Shown here: in pieces, positions 12,176-22,965 of the stretch
Layout of the letters: each line of letters starts with the position of its first letter
Numbering within the stretch: the first letter of the stretch is position 1
Origin: Papaver somniferum
Lineage: Eukaryota > Streptophyta > Magnoliopsida > Ranunculales > Papaveraceae
Length of the DNA: 64,000 nt
Reading direction: 5' to 3'
Assembly: GCF_003573695.1 (NCBI RefSeq)
Contig: NC_039361.1
Span: forward strand, 39,105,393-39,169,392
Notes under the pieces: generated by a model
Told to the model about the DNA's origin: nothing
Databases searched by the model: none
Seen by the model: the letters and a program-made list of their open reading frames with translations, nothing else
Program-made: the position numbers and the translations under genes

Positions 12176-13365
12176 TACCAAACCATATTTCTGAAAACTC
12201 TCATAGAAAACTTATATTATTAGTGTAGCACATTAACTAATAATATTATCCAGAGGATATGCTTTAATTGTTGGCAATTAAAACATATATAATGAAAATA
12301 TAATTAAATGTTTTTAAATATTTCGGTATGAAATTTTCTTAAGCATCAATGAATATCTTTAAACAATTAATGATAAGAATTATGTACATGTTCAAATGAT
12401 ATCTACATCTAGAAGTTTCTCTCAGCAAACCCTAATTTCAAGTTCACAGAAAACATAAAGAGATGTGAATATTGGAAACTCGATTTGGCTCATTGGGATC
12501 GGTTGTACCAAACTCACAATGTAAGTTGTGACTGGCTATACCATGCTTCCCAAACTAGGTTGTGACCGGTTGCACCATGTTTCCCAAAGTAGGTTGTAAT
12601 CAGTTACACCATGCTTCCCAAAGGTATCTTGTGATCGTTACACCTTACTTCCCGAGACACTTGTGATCGGTTACACCTTGCTTCCAAAGGTATCTTGTGA
12701 CCAATTACAAATAACTTCCCAATGTAGCTTGTGACCGATTACAACTTGCTATAGGCCATGACCAGTTAAACCATAGTTCTCAACATAAGTTAAGATAGGT
12801 TTTACCTTGTCATCTTGTATTGGTCATTCAAAAAATATTCAATAAAGAACATGACCAATCACGATTTCCTTTCGATTACGAAACAAGTTCGTATATGTAC
12901 TTCCTTTAAACAAATGTTATAAAACATTGTTTCCTAGTATGAAATCATCACCTATAGTTTACACATAATAAAGTAACTAAATACAAATATTATGTTGATG
13001 TCGTATTTACCAAGTTACAAAAGATAAGGGTTTATACTTCGTAATAATAGATTCTATGACACTTTGATCATAATAATATGACCAAGTCTAATCACTAGAG
13101 TATTATATATATATACAGCTTCACATGTTATGTTTTTAATATAATACGACTTGAAAGATACGTTAGGAATGGAACAAGTCAATTCACTATAACCAACCTC
13201 AAGTGGAAGGATGATGTCCTCGTTGCAGTCGTTACGTCTTCTCAATATTCAAGTATTCGGAGTAATACTTGTACGTCTCAACATTCCTAGCCTTTCTAGT
13301 CTAACCTAAACGAAGTTGACTCTAGTATTTAATCAAACGACTTTAGATGAGTTTTGATACTAGAT
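12176..13365 (-). repeat. Copia LTR fragment, same family as 22966-25575
   Basis: This matches the inner part of the Copia-B LTR from about 24190 to 25500 in the same orientation, including the ACGACTTGAAAGATACGTTA stretch and the GGTTACACC repeat array at about 12490-12790. Both LTR ends are missing, so it is a truncated copy. Confidence 0.75.
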
Positions 13366-13710
13366 TTTTATGCACTCCGTAGGGTTTGGCTTAGCTTTGT
13401 TAAATTTAACCTCATTTTTGTGATTTCATATCTACCAGCATATGATACTTAAAATTTCCCCCATAACTCAGATGGGAACCAAGATTTAACCCAAGCAAAC
13501 AAAACAAAAACTGCATTATGACTTGGTTTTGAATGCCAATACCGAACAACTCTTGTGAAATCACGGGAAATAAATAAATGTGCAGATATTTCCACCTGAT
13601 TTGTATTACATTACAGACAGAAGGCTCTACATGTTTTAGTATACATTCATTTTTAATCTCAAGGTTAACACATCGGCTGCCATTTTCCAGGTAAACAAAA
13701 TAACTCTAGG
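13366..13710. other. Spacer, nothing recognised
   Basis: AT-rich DNA between the Copia LTR fragment and the LINE end. No coding frame or repeat was recognised. Confidence 0.5.
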
Positions 13711-14766
13711 ATTTTTTTTTCAAAAGTTAGATTTTTTTTTCCAAAATTTATCCATGCGGATGTGATGTTCATGAGAAAGAATCCTATATGCTGATCTAAT
13801 AGAAAATTCACCTTCATTGTTACCTACCCATCTCGATATATCCTGATTGTGTGAGTTTATATAAATGAGCTTTATTCTGGAAGCAAAAGTGATAGGTAAC
13901 ACAAAATCAATTAAAACCATACTCTAATTACCATATGTATCAATAAGATCACAAACACATATTAAATCTTTATGCTGCCAATTATTCATTACGCCCATTT
14001 TAGGCATCCAACAATCTTTGAGATTTAAATACTTTTCTTTTTTCCTACCTCCCACACACTATTATCTTTTATGAGTTATTGACCTTTCCTAATGATTGTC
14101 CAGATACAAAAAGCATTGTAATTACTGCTCTTATGGAATGGATGGTTGCTTGGAAATACTTTCCCTTAAGCAGTATAACCCAAAGATCATTTGGGTTATT
14201 CAATAATATTTAGGCCAATTTGCAGTAGTGAGATATTTATTTTACGAGGATTATGAATACCCAAACCTCCAAAATATATAGGCGTACAAACTTTGCACCA
14301 AGCTTTTGGATAATATGCCTTTTTGAGGCTATTTTTATTCCACTTGAAATCCCTTTTGGATTGTATCAAACTTCTTTAACACAGATAAATGGAATTCAAA
14401 GCACTGCATTAGATAACAAGGATATGAATATAGTTTAATTAATCAGCATCGTGCGGCCAGCTTGAGATAAGAGCTTTGCTTTCCATCCATGTAAAGCCTT
14501 ATAATATTTCTCAAGTAATGATTCAAAGTTTAATGCCTTTTGTCTATTAAAAAATTGGGGCATCCCTAAGTATTTTTCATCCTTTAAAATGTTATGAACT
14601 CTCAACATCCTAGCTAATATCTTCACGTGTTTATTATGTATTTTTTTTAACTAAAAAACACTCATGACTCATGGTAGTTTATGTTCTGCCCAAAAGATTT
14701 ACTGAAAATATCCAAAATATTCATAAGTTGTCTAACTTCTGAAATATCTACTTTACAGAATATAAA
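13711..14766 (-). pseudogene. LINE-1, 3' part (RT end and zinc-finger region)
   Basis: On the minus strand, from 14766 downward, the frame gives FCKVDISEVRQLMNIL and then LGMPQFFNRQKALNFESLLE with GWKAKLLSQAGRTMLIN, typical of the end of the plant L1 reverse transcriptase. Further down, NNEGEFSIRSAYRIL and FWKK belong to the zf-RVT region. It continues directly from the FADD-like box at 25963, which shows that the LINE was one copy before Copia-A inserted. Many stops and frameshifts are present. The sense end is marked by two A runs (T runs near 13711-13740). Confidence 0.85.
14762..14766. other. Target site duplication of Copia-A, left copy
   Basis: ATAAA directly before the left LTR is repeated exactly at 25958-25962 after the right LTR. 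Confidence 0.9.
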
Positions 14767-17197
14767 TGAAAAAGCGTGGGTCTAACAACCACACCCAATA
14801 TTTCTCTTAGTAATCTGTATAGACTAACTCTAATATACTTTCAAGAGAATCAACTAGATAGTCAAACTCAATCTTAAGAAAAGTATATCAAAGAGTTATA
14901 TCTCAATTTCTCCATTCAATATGCAATCAAACAAATATAAATTTGCGAGCCCGATTGAATAAAAGAAATAACTTGGACGGTATCAAAAACCAATATCCAA
15001 GTGTCAATCAATTCATTCAACAACCAAAGGTTGGATTCACAATTGATTGAACTTACGCACAACTTGTGATATTTCAATTATATAAACAAATATAATGCGG
15101 AAAAGAAATAACACAGACAACAGAAGTTTTGTTAACGAGGAAACCGCAAATGCAAAAAACCCCGAGACCTAGTACAGATTTGAATACCACATTGTATTAA
15201 GCCACTACAGACACTAGCCTACTCCTAGTTAATTTCGGACTGGAATGTAGTTGATCCCTGATCAATCTCACACCGATCAAGGTACAGTTGCGTTCCTTAC
15301 GTCTCTGAATCCTAGCAGGACTCTACGCACTTGATTCCCTTAGATGATCTCACCCACAACTAAGAGTTGCTACGACCCAAAGTCGAAGACTTGATAATCC
15401 AATCTGTCTCACACCGAAAAGTCTATTGAATAGATAAATCTGTCACCCACAGATAAACCAAAGAGTTTTGTTCCATCTTTTGATAAATCAAGGTGAACAA
15501 GAACCAACTGATATACCGTACTTATATTCCTGAAGAACAACCTAGAAATATCAATCACCTCACAATAATCTTAATCGTATGGTAGCGAAACAAGATATTG
15601 TGGAATCACGGACGATGAGACGAAGATGTTTGTGACTACTTTTTATCTTGCCTATCGGAGATTAAATCTCGAGCAAATCTTAGAGAAGATATTACTCAAC
15701 CACGAAAGAAAACAGCAAGATCAGAATACGCAACTACAGAGAAAATAGTTGGGTTTGGCTTCACAATCCCAATGAAGTCTTCAAGTCGTTAACCTACAAG
15801 GTTTTAGAAAAACCTAAAGTTAGAGGAGAATTCAACTCTAGTCGCAACTAGTATCACACATGAGGTGTGGGGATTAGGTTTCCCAGTTGCTAGAGTTCTC
15901 CCTTATATAATCTTCAAATCAAGGTTTGCAATCAATGTTACCTTGGTAACAAAGTATTCAATATTCATCGTTAGTTGAAAACCTGATTAGATTCAAGTTA
16001 ATATCTTTCAACCGTTAGATAGAACTTAGATTGTTACACACAAATGAAAAGTGAGTTCATAATAGTAAACTGAAGTTATCCATATGAACAATTTCATATC
16101 AACCTTATTCATCTTAACCATAACTAGTTTAAATGACTCAAATGAAACTAATTCTAGAGTTGTTCGATTGTTTATATTCTCATAGAAGTATACAAGACAC
16201 AATTGAAGCAAAACCGATTTTGATTCACTCAAATCAATTTCATGAACATTATAGCCACAGTTTGCAAAAGATTGCATTCCTTATTATATAAATGTATTAG
16301 TTCATGAACAAACCGATTTTAGAACATAATCCACTCAAGTATGCAAACGGGTACACATGCCTAAGTAGCCGAAGTAAGCTTGGATTTTCCAGTACGCGAA
16401 CTGGTATGCATACCACAAACTCAGTAAAGTCCCGGAACTTGAACCTCACGCCAGTACGCGTACCGGTATGCGTACTGAGTTCTCGGACCTTGACTAAACC
16501 AATCAGTATGCATACGGGTATGCATACCATGGTTCCCAACCTTGGATTACACATATGCAAGTACGCATACTATGCTTATATTCAATTGTTGTAAACTCCC
16601 ATTTCAATCATTGCAACGTTCTCGAAAGACGGGAATAGATGTCTCACACAAACTATTAGCTTCAAAGCAGTTTTCAAGTGATCGAATGATCAATATGAAA
16701 CATTCCAAGTCTACATCAAATGATTGTCTCACACAAATCATGTAAGATGTTACCAGGTAATTTTCACATGATCGTCTTTTGACTTTCGTCAAGAATATAA
16801 GATGAACTTGATTAAAGCGAAAGCTTACCAACACATATTTCAAGAAATATGTAAGCGAGTTAAACTCAGCTGGAAATATCAAATGTGTATAATCGAAGTC
16901 TATATAGATATATGACTTTTGTCTCAAATAGGAGATAGAGTAGATAGACTTTTGAGTGGTAGATGAGTTCAAGTCTCCACATACCTTTTGTTGATGAAGT
17001 TCCACAATCTCCCCTTAGTAGTTCTTCGTATTCAATCGATAAACGCCGTGAATTCTAATGCTCAACTACACTATCTATCCTAATCCGAGACTTAGCTATA
17101 AGTAGACTATAAATCAAGACTATAGTTTTGGCAACTAAACTTCACTGCAAGCTTGAGATAGAAACGCTTGCGAGTTCGACCGAGCAGTGCTCTAACA
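14767..17197 (-). repeat. Copia-A 3' LTR
   Basis: This 2431-bp LTR reads TGTTAGAGCACTGC in sense and ends in CA; on the plus strand it begins TGAAAAAGCG. It aligns with the right LTR over its full length. It holds five copies of a palindromic GTACGC/GCGTAC motif at 16338-16570. Confidence 0.92.
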
Positions 17198-17210
17198 ATC
17201 TCCCCTTTGT
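17198..17210 (-). other. Copia-A polypurine tract
   Basis: In sense this reads GACAAAGGGGAGAT directly before the LTR TG, the usual form in this Copia lineage. Confidence 0.85.
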
Positions 17211-19368
17211 CAATTTTAGTGAGAAACTATCAATACATATGGAATACAAAATAAATAAACTTTATAGCTCTCAATCCAAATGCTTGATTTCCTTGGTTCT
17301 TCAATATTACTCGAAATCTTCGTCACTTCCAAGTACTCCAGTGATTCTGAATGTGTTCAACTCAACATCATAGTTTTTGAAGATCCGTAGCTATAAAAAT
17401 GAGAAAACATTAGCTCTTAATCATTGTTACACAGTGTCGTAGTATTATTACACATCATCAAAGTCCAATTGTATCACAACTTTGACAACAATACTATGGT
17501 GATATGTATCACTCCCCCTTAGTCAATACTTCATCTCACATGAAAACCACTCCCCCTTACATAATAATCCGTAAACCATATGTATTTGTAGTTTGAACTA
17601 CACATTAATTCTCCCCCTTTTTGTCAATAAAAATTGGCAAAGGTACGAAAACTAGTGGAATCCTAATGAAATTTCCGTAGAGATACTTCATGACCAAAAG
17701 AGAATATATCAACTTTGTTTCGATGATTTCACGTAGTCGAAACTAGTATATTCATCAAGGAGTTTATAAAGATACAAGAAAACTACTACAATATTCCGCA
17801 GTTGTACTCCCCACAAAGATTTGGCAATTAAGCAAAAGTTCAGAACTCTCCCCCATAAAATGTCATTCCTGAAAGAACAACAAGAGCGACCTTACTTTCA
17901 CAAGAAAAGAAGGATTTCTTTGGACATTAACAAATCACATGAAACATGAATTTGTATCCAAAATACTCAATTAAATTAACCACGAGAGAACCCATGATTA
18001 ATTTAATCGGAAATGCTCATATAAGAGAACTTACGGAGCCGCACAATACTTACACAAAGATGTGGATCAGAAAAAGAGCAATACTGTGGAATATTCAAAG
18101 ATTCATTCTATATTTCATCAATATTTGCATAGAGACATGTAATAGACTTAATCTTTATATACAAAAGTTCATCTTATCTTCCATCAATATTTGCATAATG
18201 ACATAATAGGCTTAACTTTTGTTGTCAAAAGTTCATTCAATCTTTTATCAATATTTGCATAATGACATATGATAGACTTAACTTTTGACATATATGGGAC
18301 AATCATAATTTACCGACGCAAACACACATATCCCATAACAAGTTGCAATATATAAAACCATAAAGATTAATACTGCAAAATCATCTTCTAAATATACTTC
18401 AGAATTTAAATAAATAAATCTAATAACATTGCAAGATGAAAATCATTGGCAATAACTATGTGTACTCACAATAATGGCTATTCCAAACCCTATGTATCCT
18501 TCTTAAAACATAGAATAAATTCTCGTAAGAAGTTTCTTAGACAAAATAAAATAACTCTAAAAACAAAAACTGAACGTCCTCAGACATAATCAACAACCAG
18601 AGATCGAACACAGGAAAGTTCATCAGTTGCTTTCTTCAGTTCGTTTTTCTGAAATTCAAGATTCTTTGTTGCAATTTCAAGTTGTTCACTAACAATCCTA
18701 AAATCATGAAGAAGATTTCCCACCAAATGAGACGACATCTGAACTGGTATAGATCTTTTTCATGATCGACTGCATGGAAGAAGGTTATGGAGAGAGGTTT
18801 TTCGTAAAACTCAATAACTTTGCTGCCTTCAACATTATCTTCCTTTTTGCATTCATCCATTGTGCACGCCGTGATCTCACCGGAGAATACTTGACGTCAC
18901 TGAACGAGTATATATCAGGGGAAGAGTTCATGATATATATATGTTCATATGGAAATCCTAGGGTTACTCGTTTACGTTCGGTAATGGGTCAGGTGCACGT
19001 ACACTCATGATTATGAACCATGTTCAAAACCAAGAGGACTGGGGAGCCTAATGTAGAAGTAGTTTTGATGAAAATCAAACCCAAATTCTAAACACACTGA
19101 CAGAAGATCTTAGTTCATATAGAAAGAACATAAGATAATTGTTGAAAGACATCAAATCGACTGTCATAAGGAAGAAAAGCGAAGGTTTTCAAAGAGAGCA
19201 ACAAAGAGAACTTTCTCAAGGGTTACTGGTCAAATATATTACAAATGTAATAATTAACCAGAGCAAGGCTCAATAGTAAGTTGATCAATTTATTTTTGAA
19301 CGAAAAAAATAGATACAACAGAGACCACTTTGACAATAAGAAAAGCTTCTTGAGAATTATGAGCATCC
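17211..19368 (-). other. Copia-A 3' non-coding region
   Basis: 2.2 kb without a convincing ORF. Extra PPT-like AAGGGGGAG motifs (plus-strand CTCCCCCTT or close variants) occur near 17512, 17551, 17612 and 17847. A loosely repeated TTCATC..ATCAATATTTGCATA unit occurs three times at 18100-18270. Confidence 0.65.
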
Positions 19369-20833
19369 TCACACGATCTCAAAGAGGATGCTCATTAGTA
19401 AGCAGTCAAGTTGTAGTTTGACAAGCAAATAGCCTATCAAGGGCATTGACATTTTCCCTTTTCTTTCTTGACTATCATCAGAAATAACATCATACTTTTC
19501 AAAAGAATTAATATGAGAAGAACAAGTGTTACCTGATGCAACAGTTGTTTTTGCTTTCTTAATGCTGCGTTTACGTCTATTTATACTGGTCTTGAGCTCC
19601 GAGACACGATTATTGATGTGAATGTATTCAGGGACCGACACTTTAGATTTAAAACTTTCTTCAGTGAGAGGCAAGGAGTTTGAACTTTTCTTCTTCCTTC
19701 GATTACTTTTTCTCTTCAGAGAACAATTTAAAGAGTCATACGTCCATATGACATTCTTCCCGTTATAATTGTCAACAAAAATTTTGTCATATTTACAACC
19801 AAGAATTGTCCCATCACTACACTTTTCTTGATTATAGATTAGACCTTTAACACCAGCATAATGAGAGGCAGGTTTGATTTCTTCTTTAGACATCCATACA
19901 AGAATGTTATGAAGTTTTTCATTCCGCAGTTGAAAACGACATATTCTTTCAAGATGACATTTGTTTCCGCAATAATAACAGTTAAAGGGAATGTTTTTTA
20001 CTGTTCTCATATGAGTCTTTTTTTGAAGATTGACAATTTTTGTCCTTAGGAACATCAGCTGCTGAAGGTAGTCTTTCCTTTTTGACATCAGTGAAATTTT
20101 CACTTGGAAGTTTGCCATTACCACAAAAAAATTGATCTTACCAGTACTTGGAGCGTCTATTCCTTTATAGCCCAGACCACGTGTATCACGATGATCTTTA
20201 CATGCTCCCAGCATAGTGGATAATTTTGTTGAACTAGAATTGAATCTTTTCAGATTCTCTTCCAGTGATTTGACCTTATCAAGAGCAGCAGCTAGATCAG
20301 TCTCCAATTGTTTTTTCTGGCGAGAAGGCTGATTTCTTTGTCATTAAACATTTTTGTTGAGAGTCATATCTTGCTTCAGTTTCTGCAAGTCTTTCTTTCA
20401 ACACAAAGATATTTCGACGAAGATTATCACATTCAAAATTCTTTGAATGCACATCTTCTTCACGATTCTTAAGAATATATTATAAGAGTTTGTAACCACA
20501 ATCATATCCCTTAAATATTTTTCTCAATTTCTTGTTTTCTTGACAGAGAGGAGTCAGATATTCATCCAAGCAAGCTGTTGACTTCTTTTTATTTATGCGA
20601 TGGTCAAAAAACTTGATATATTGTGAGACTTCCTCATCAACACCTTGTCCCCTTTCTGAGTCACTTTCATCTGAAAGCTCATCCAACCGTTCATATAGGC
20701 ACTTTTCCCAGTTGAACGTTGTTTTAGACAATGGATAACATGTGAGAGATTTCTCAGGTGACTCAAAGCTTCGAACGAAATCAGAGTGTTTCTGAACTGG
20801 TGTTGCGTTATCAGAGATAACACTATTGTCCAT
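19369..20833 (-). pseudogene. gag: Copia-A gag-like ORF with coiled coil and zinc knuckle
   Basis: This would be the only protein of the element, probably an RNA-binding particle protein. It starts with ATG at 20831-20833, 50 bases from the primer site, and has an acidic N-terminus (DELSDESDSERG). A predicted coiled coil (LRRNIFVLKERLAETEARY, LDKVKSLEENLKR) follows. A CCHC knuckle, CYYCGNKCHLERIC (C-x2-C-x4-H-x4-C), lies near 19950. A Lys/Arg-rich tail ends at 19369. A TAA at 20480 and a frameshift near 20310 break the frame. The usual Copia gag core domain and all pol domains are absent. The assignment rests on the knuckle and on its position after the primer site. Confidence 0.75.
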
Positions 20834-20882
20834 AGAGTCAGATCGCTACAAACACATACTTATGAGGTTTTAAACGTGTTTG

Positions 20883-20897
20883 CCTGCTCTGATACCA
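20883..20897 (-). other. Copia-A primer binding site (initiator tRNA-Met)
   Basis: In sense this reads TGGTATCAGAGCAGG, two bases inside the 5' LTR. TGGTATCAGAGC is the standard plant Copia site complementary to initiator tRNA-Met. Confidence 0.93.
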
Positions 20898-22027
20898 ATT
20901 GAAAAAGCGGGGGTATAACAACCACACCCAATATTTCTCTTAGAAATCTGTATGGACTAACTCCAATATACTTTCAAGAGAATCAACTAGACAGTCAGAC
21001 TCAATCTTAAAAAAAAGTATATCAAAGAGTAGTATCTCAATTTCTCAATTCAATCTGCAATCAAATAAATAGGAATTTGCGAGCCCGATTGAATATGAGA
21101 AATAACTTGGATGGTATCAAAAACCAATATCCAAGTGTCAATCAATTCAATCAACAACCAAATGTTGGATTCACAATTGATTGAACTTATGCACAACCTA
21201 TGATATTTCAATTATATAAACAAATATAATACGGAAAAGAAATAACACAGACACTAGAAGTTTTGTTAACGAGGAAACCGCAAATGCAGAAAAACCTCGG
21301 GACCTAGTCCACATTTGAACACCACACTGTATTAAGCCTCTACAGACACTAGCCTACTATAAGTTGACTTCGGACTGGAATATAGTTGAGCCCTAAACAA
21401 TCTCTCACTGATCAAGGTACAGTTGCGCTCCTCACGTCTCTGAATCCCAGCAGGACTCTACGCACTTGATTCCCTTAGCTGATCTCACCCAAAACTAAGA
21501 GTTGATACGACCCAAAGTCGAAGACTTGATAAACCAATTTGTCTCACACATAAAAGTCTATTGAATATATAAATCTGTCTCCTACAGATAAATCTAAGAG
21601 TTTTATTACGTCTTTTGATAAATCAAGGTGAACAGGAACCAACTGATATACCAGACTTATATTCCCGAAGAACATCCTAAAAATATCAATCACCTCACAA
21701 TAATCTTAATCGTATGGTAGCAAAATAAGATATTGTGGAATCACAGACGAAGATGTTTGTGACTACTTTTTATCTTGCCTATAGAAGATTAGGCATCGAG
21801 AAAATCTTAGATAACATAGTACTCAATCATGATAGAAAACAGCAAGATCGGAACACGCAACTACAGAGAAAATAGTTGGGTCTGGCTTCACAATCACAAC
21901 GAAGTCTTCAAGTCGTTAACCTACGAGGTTTTAGAAAATCCTAAAGTTAAAGGAGAATCGACTCTAGTCGCAACTAGTATCACACAGGAGGTGTGGGGAT
22001 TAGGTTCCCCAGTTGCTAGAGTTCTCC

Positions 22028-22035
22028 CTTATATA
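22028..22035 (-). promoter_or_regulatory. Copia-A LTR TATA box
   Basis: In sense this reads TATATAAG; the 3' LTR has the weaker TTATATAAG at 15902-15910. Confidence 0.5.
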
Positions 22036-22960
22036 GTCTTCAAATCAAGGTTTGCAATCAATGTTACTTTGGTAACAAAGCATTCAATATTCGCGGTTAG
22101 ATGAAAACCTGATTAGACTCAAGCTAATATCTTTCAACCGTTAGATCGAACTTAGCTTGTTACACACAACTGAAAAGTGACTTCATTTAGATATAAGTAA
22201 CCGTACCTAAACATGTACACCTTTGTTGGCTCAACAATAGTTAACCGAAGTTAGCCATATGAACACTTTCATATCAACCTTATTTATCTTAACCATAACT
22301 AGTTTAAATGACTCAAATGAAACTACTTCTAAAGTTATTCGATTGTTTATATTCTCATTGAAGTATATAAGACACAATTGAAGCAAAATCGATTTTGATT
22401 CACTCGAATCAATTTCAAGAACATTATAGCCACGGTTTGCAAAAGATTGCATTTCTTAAGATATAAATGTATTTGTTCATGCATAAACCGATTTTAGAAC
22501 ATAATCCAAACTAAGTTTGGATTTTCCAGTACGCGAACTGGTACGCATACCACAAACTCAGTAAAGTCCCGGAACTTGAACATCACGCCAATACGCGTAC
22601 CGGTATGCGTACTGAGTTCCCGGACCTTGACTAAACCAATCAGTACGCATACGAGTATGCATACCATGGTTCCCGGACTTGGATTACACATATGCAAGTA
22701 CGCATACTGTGCTTATATCTAATTGTTCTAAACTCCCATTTTAATCATTGAAGCATTCTCGGAAGACGGGAGTAGCTGTCTCACACAAACTATTAGCTTC
22801 AAAGAAATTTTCAAGTGATCGAATGATCAATACGAAACATTCCGAGTCTACATCAAATGACTGTCTCACACAAATCATGTAAGATGTTACCAGGTGATTT
22901 TCACATGATCATCTTTTGACTTTTGTCAAGAATATAAGATGAACTTGGTTACAGGGAAAG

Positions 22961-22965
22961 CTTAC
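22961..22965. other. Target duplication of Copia-B LTR, left copy
   Basis: CTTAC here is repeated at 25584-25588. The undisturbed LTR at 14767-17197 has a single CTTAC at this point. Confidence 0.88.

Larger units (their letters stand above)
20900..22965 (-). repeat. Copia-A 5' LTR, first part
   Basis: This matches 14767 to about 16835 of the other LTR. It is interrupted at 22965 by the Copia-B LTR and resumes at 25589. It has four, not five, of the palindromic GTACGC motifs. Confidence 0.92.

Noticed and set aside
12490..12790. CRISPR-like array
   Set aside because: The repeats are degenerate, have no unique spacers of fixed length and lie in a plant retrotransposon LTR.
16297..16594. ORFs on both strands over the palindrome array
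   Set aside because: They arise from the repeated GTACGC units inside an LTR.
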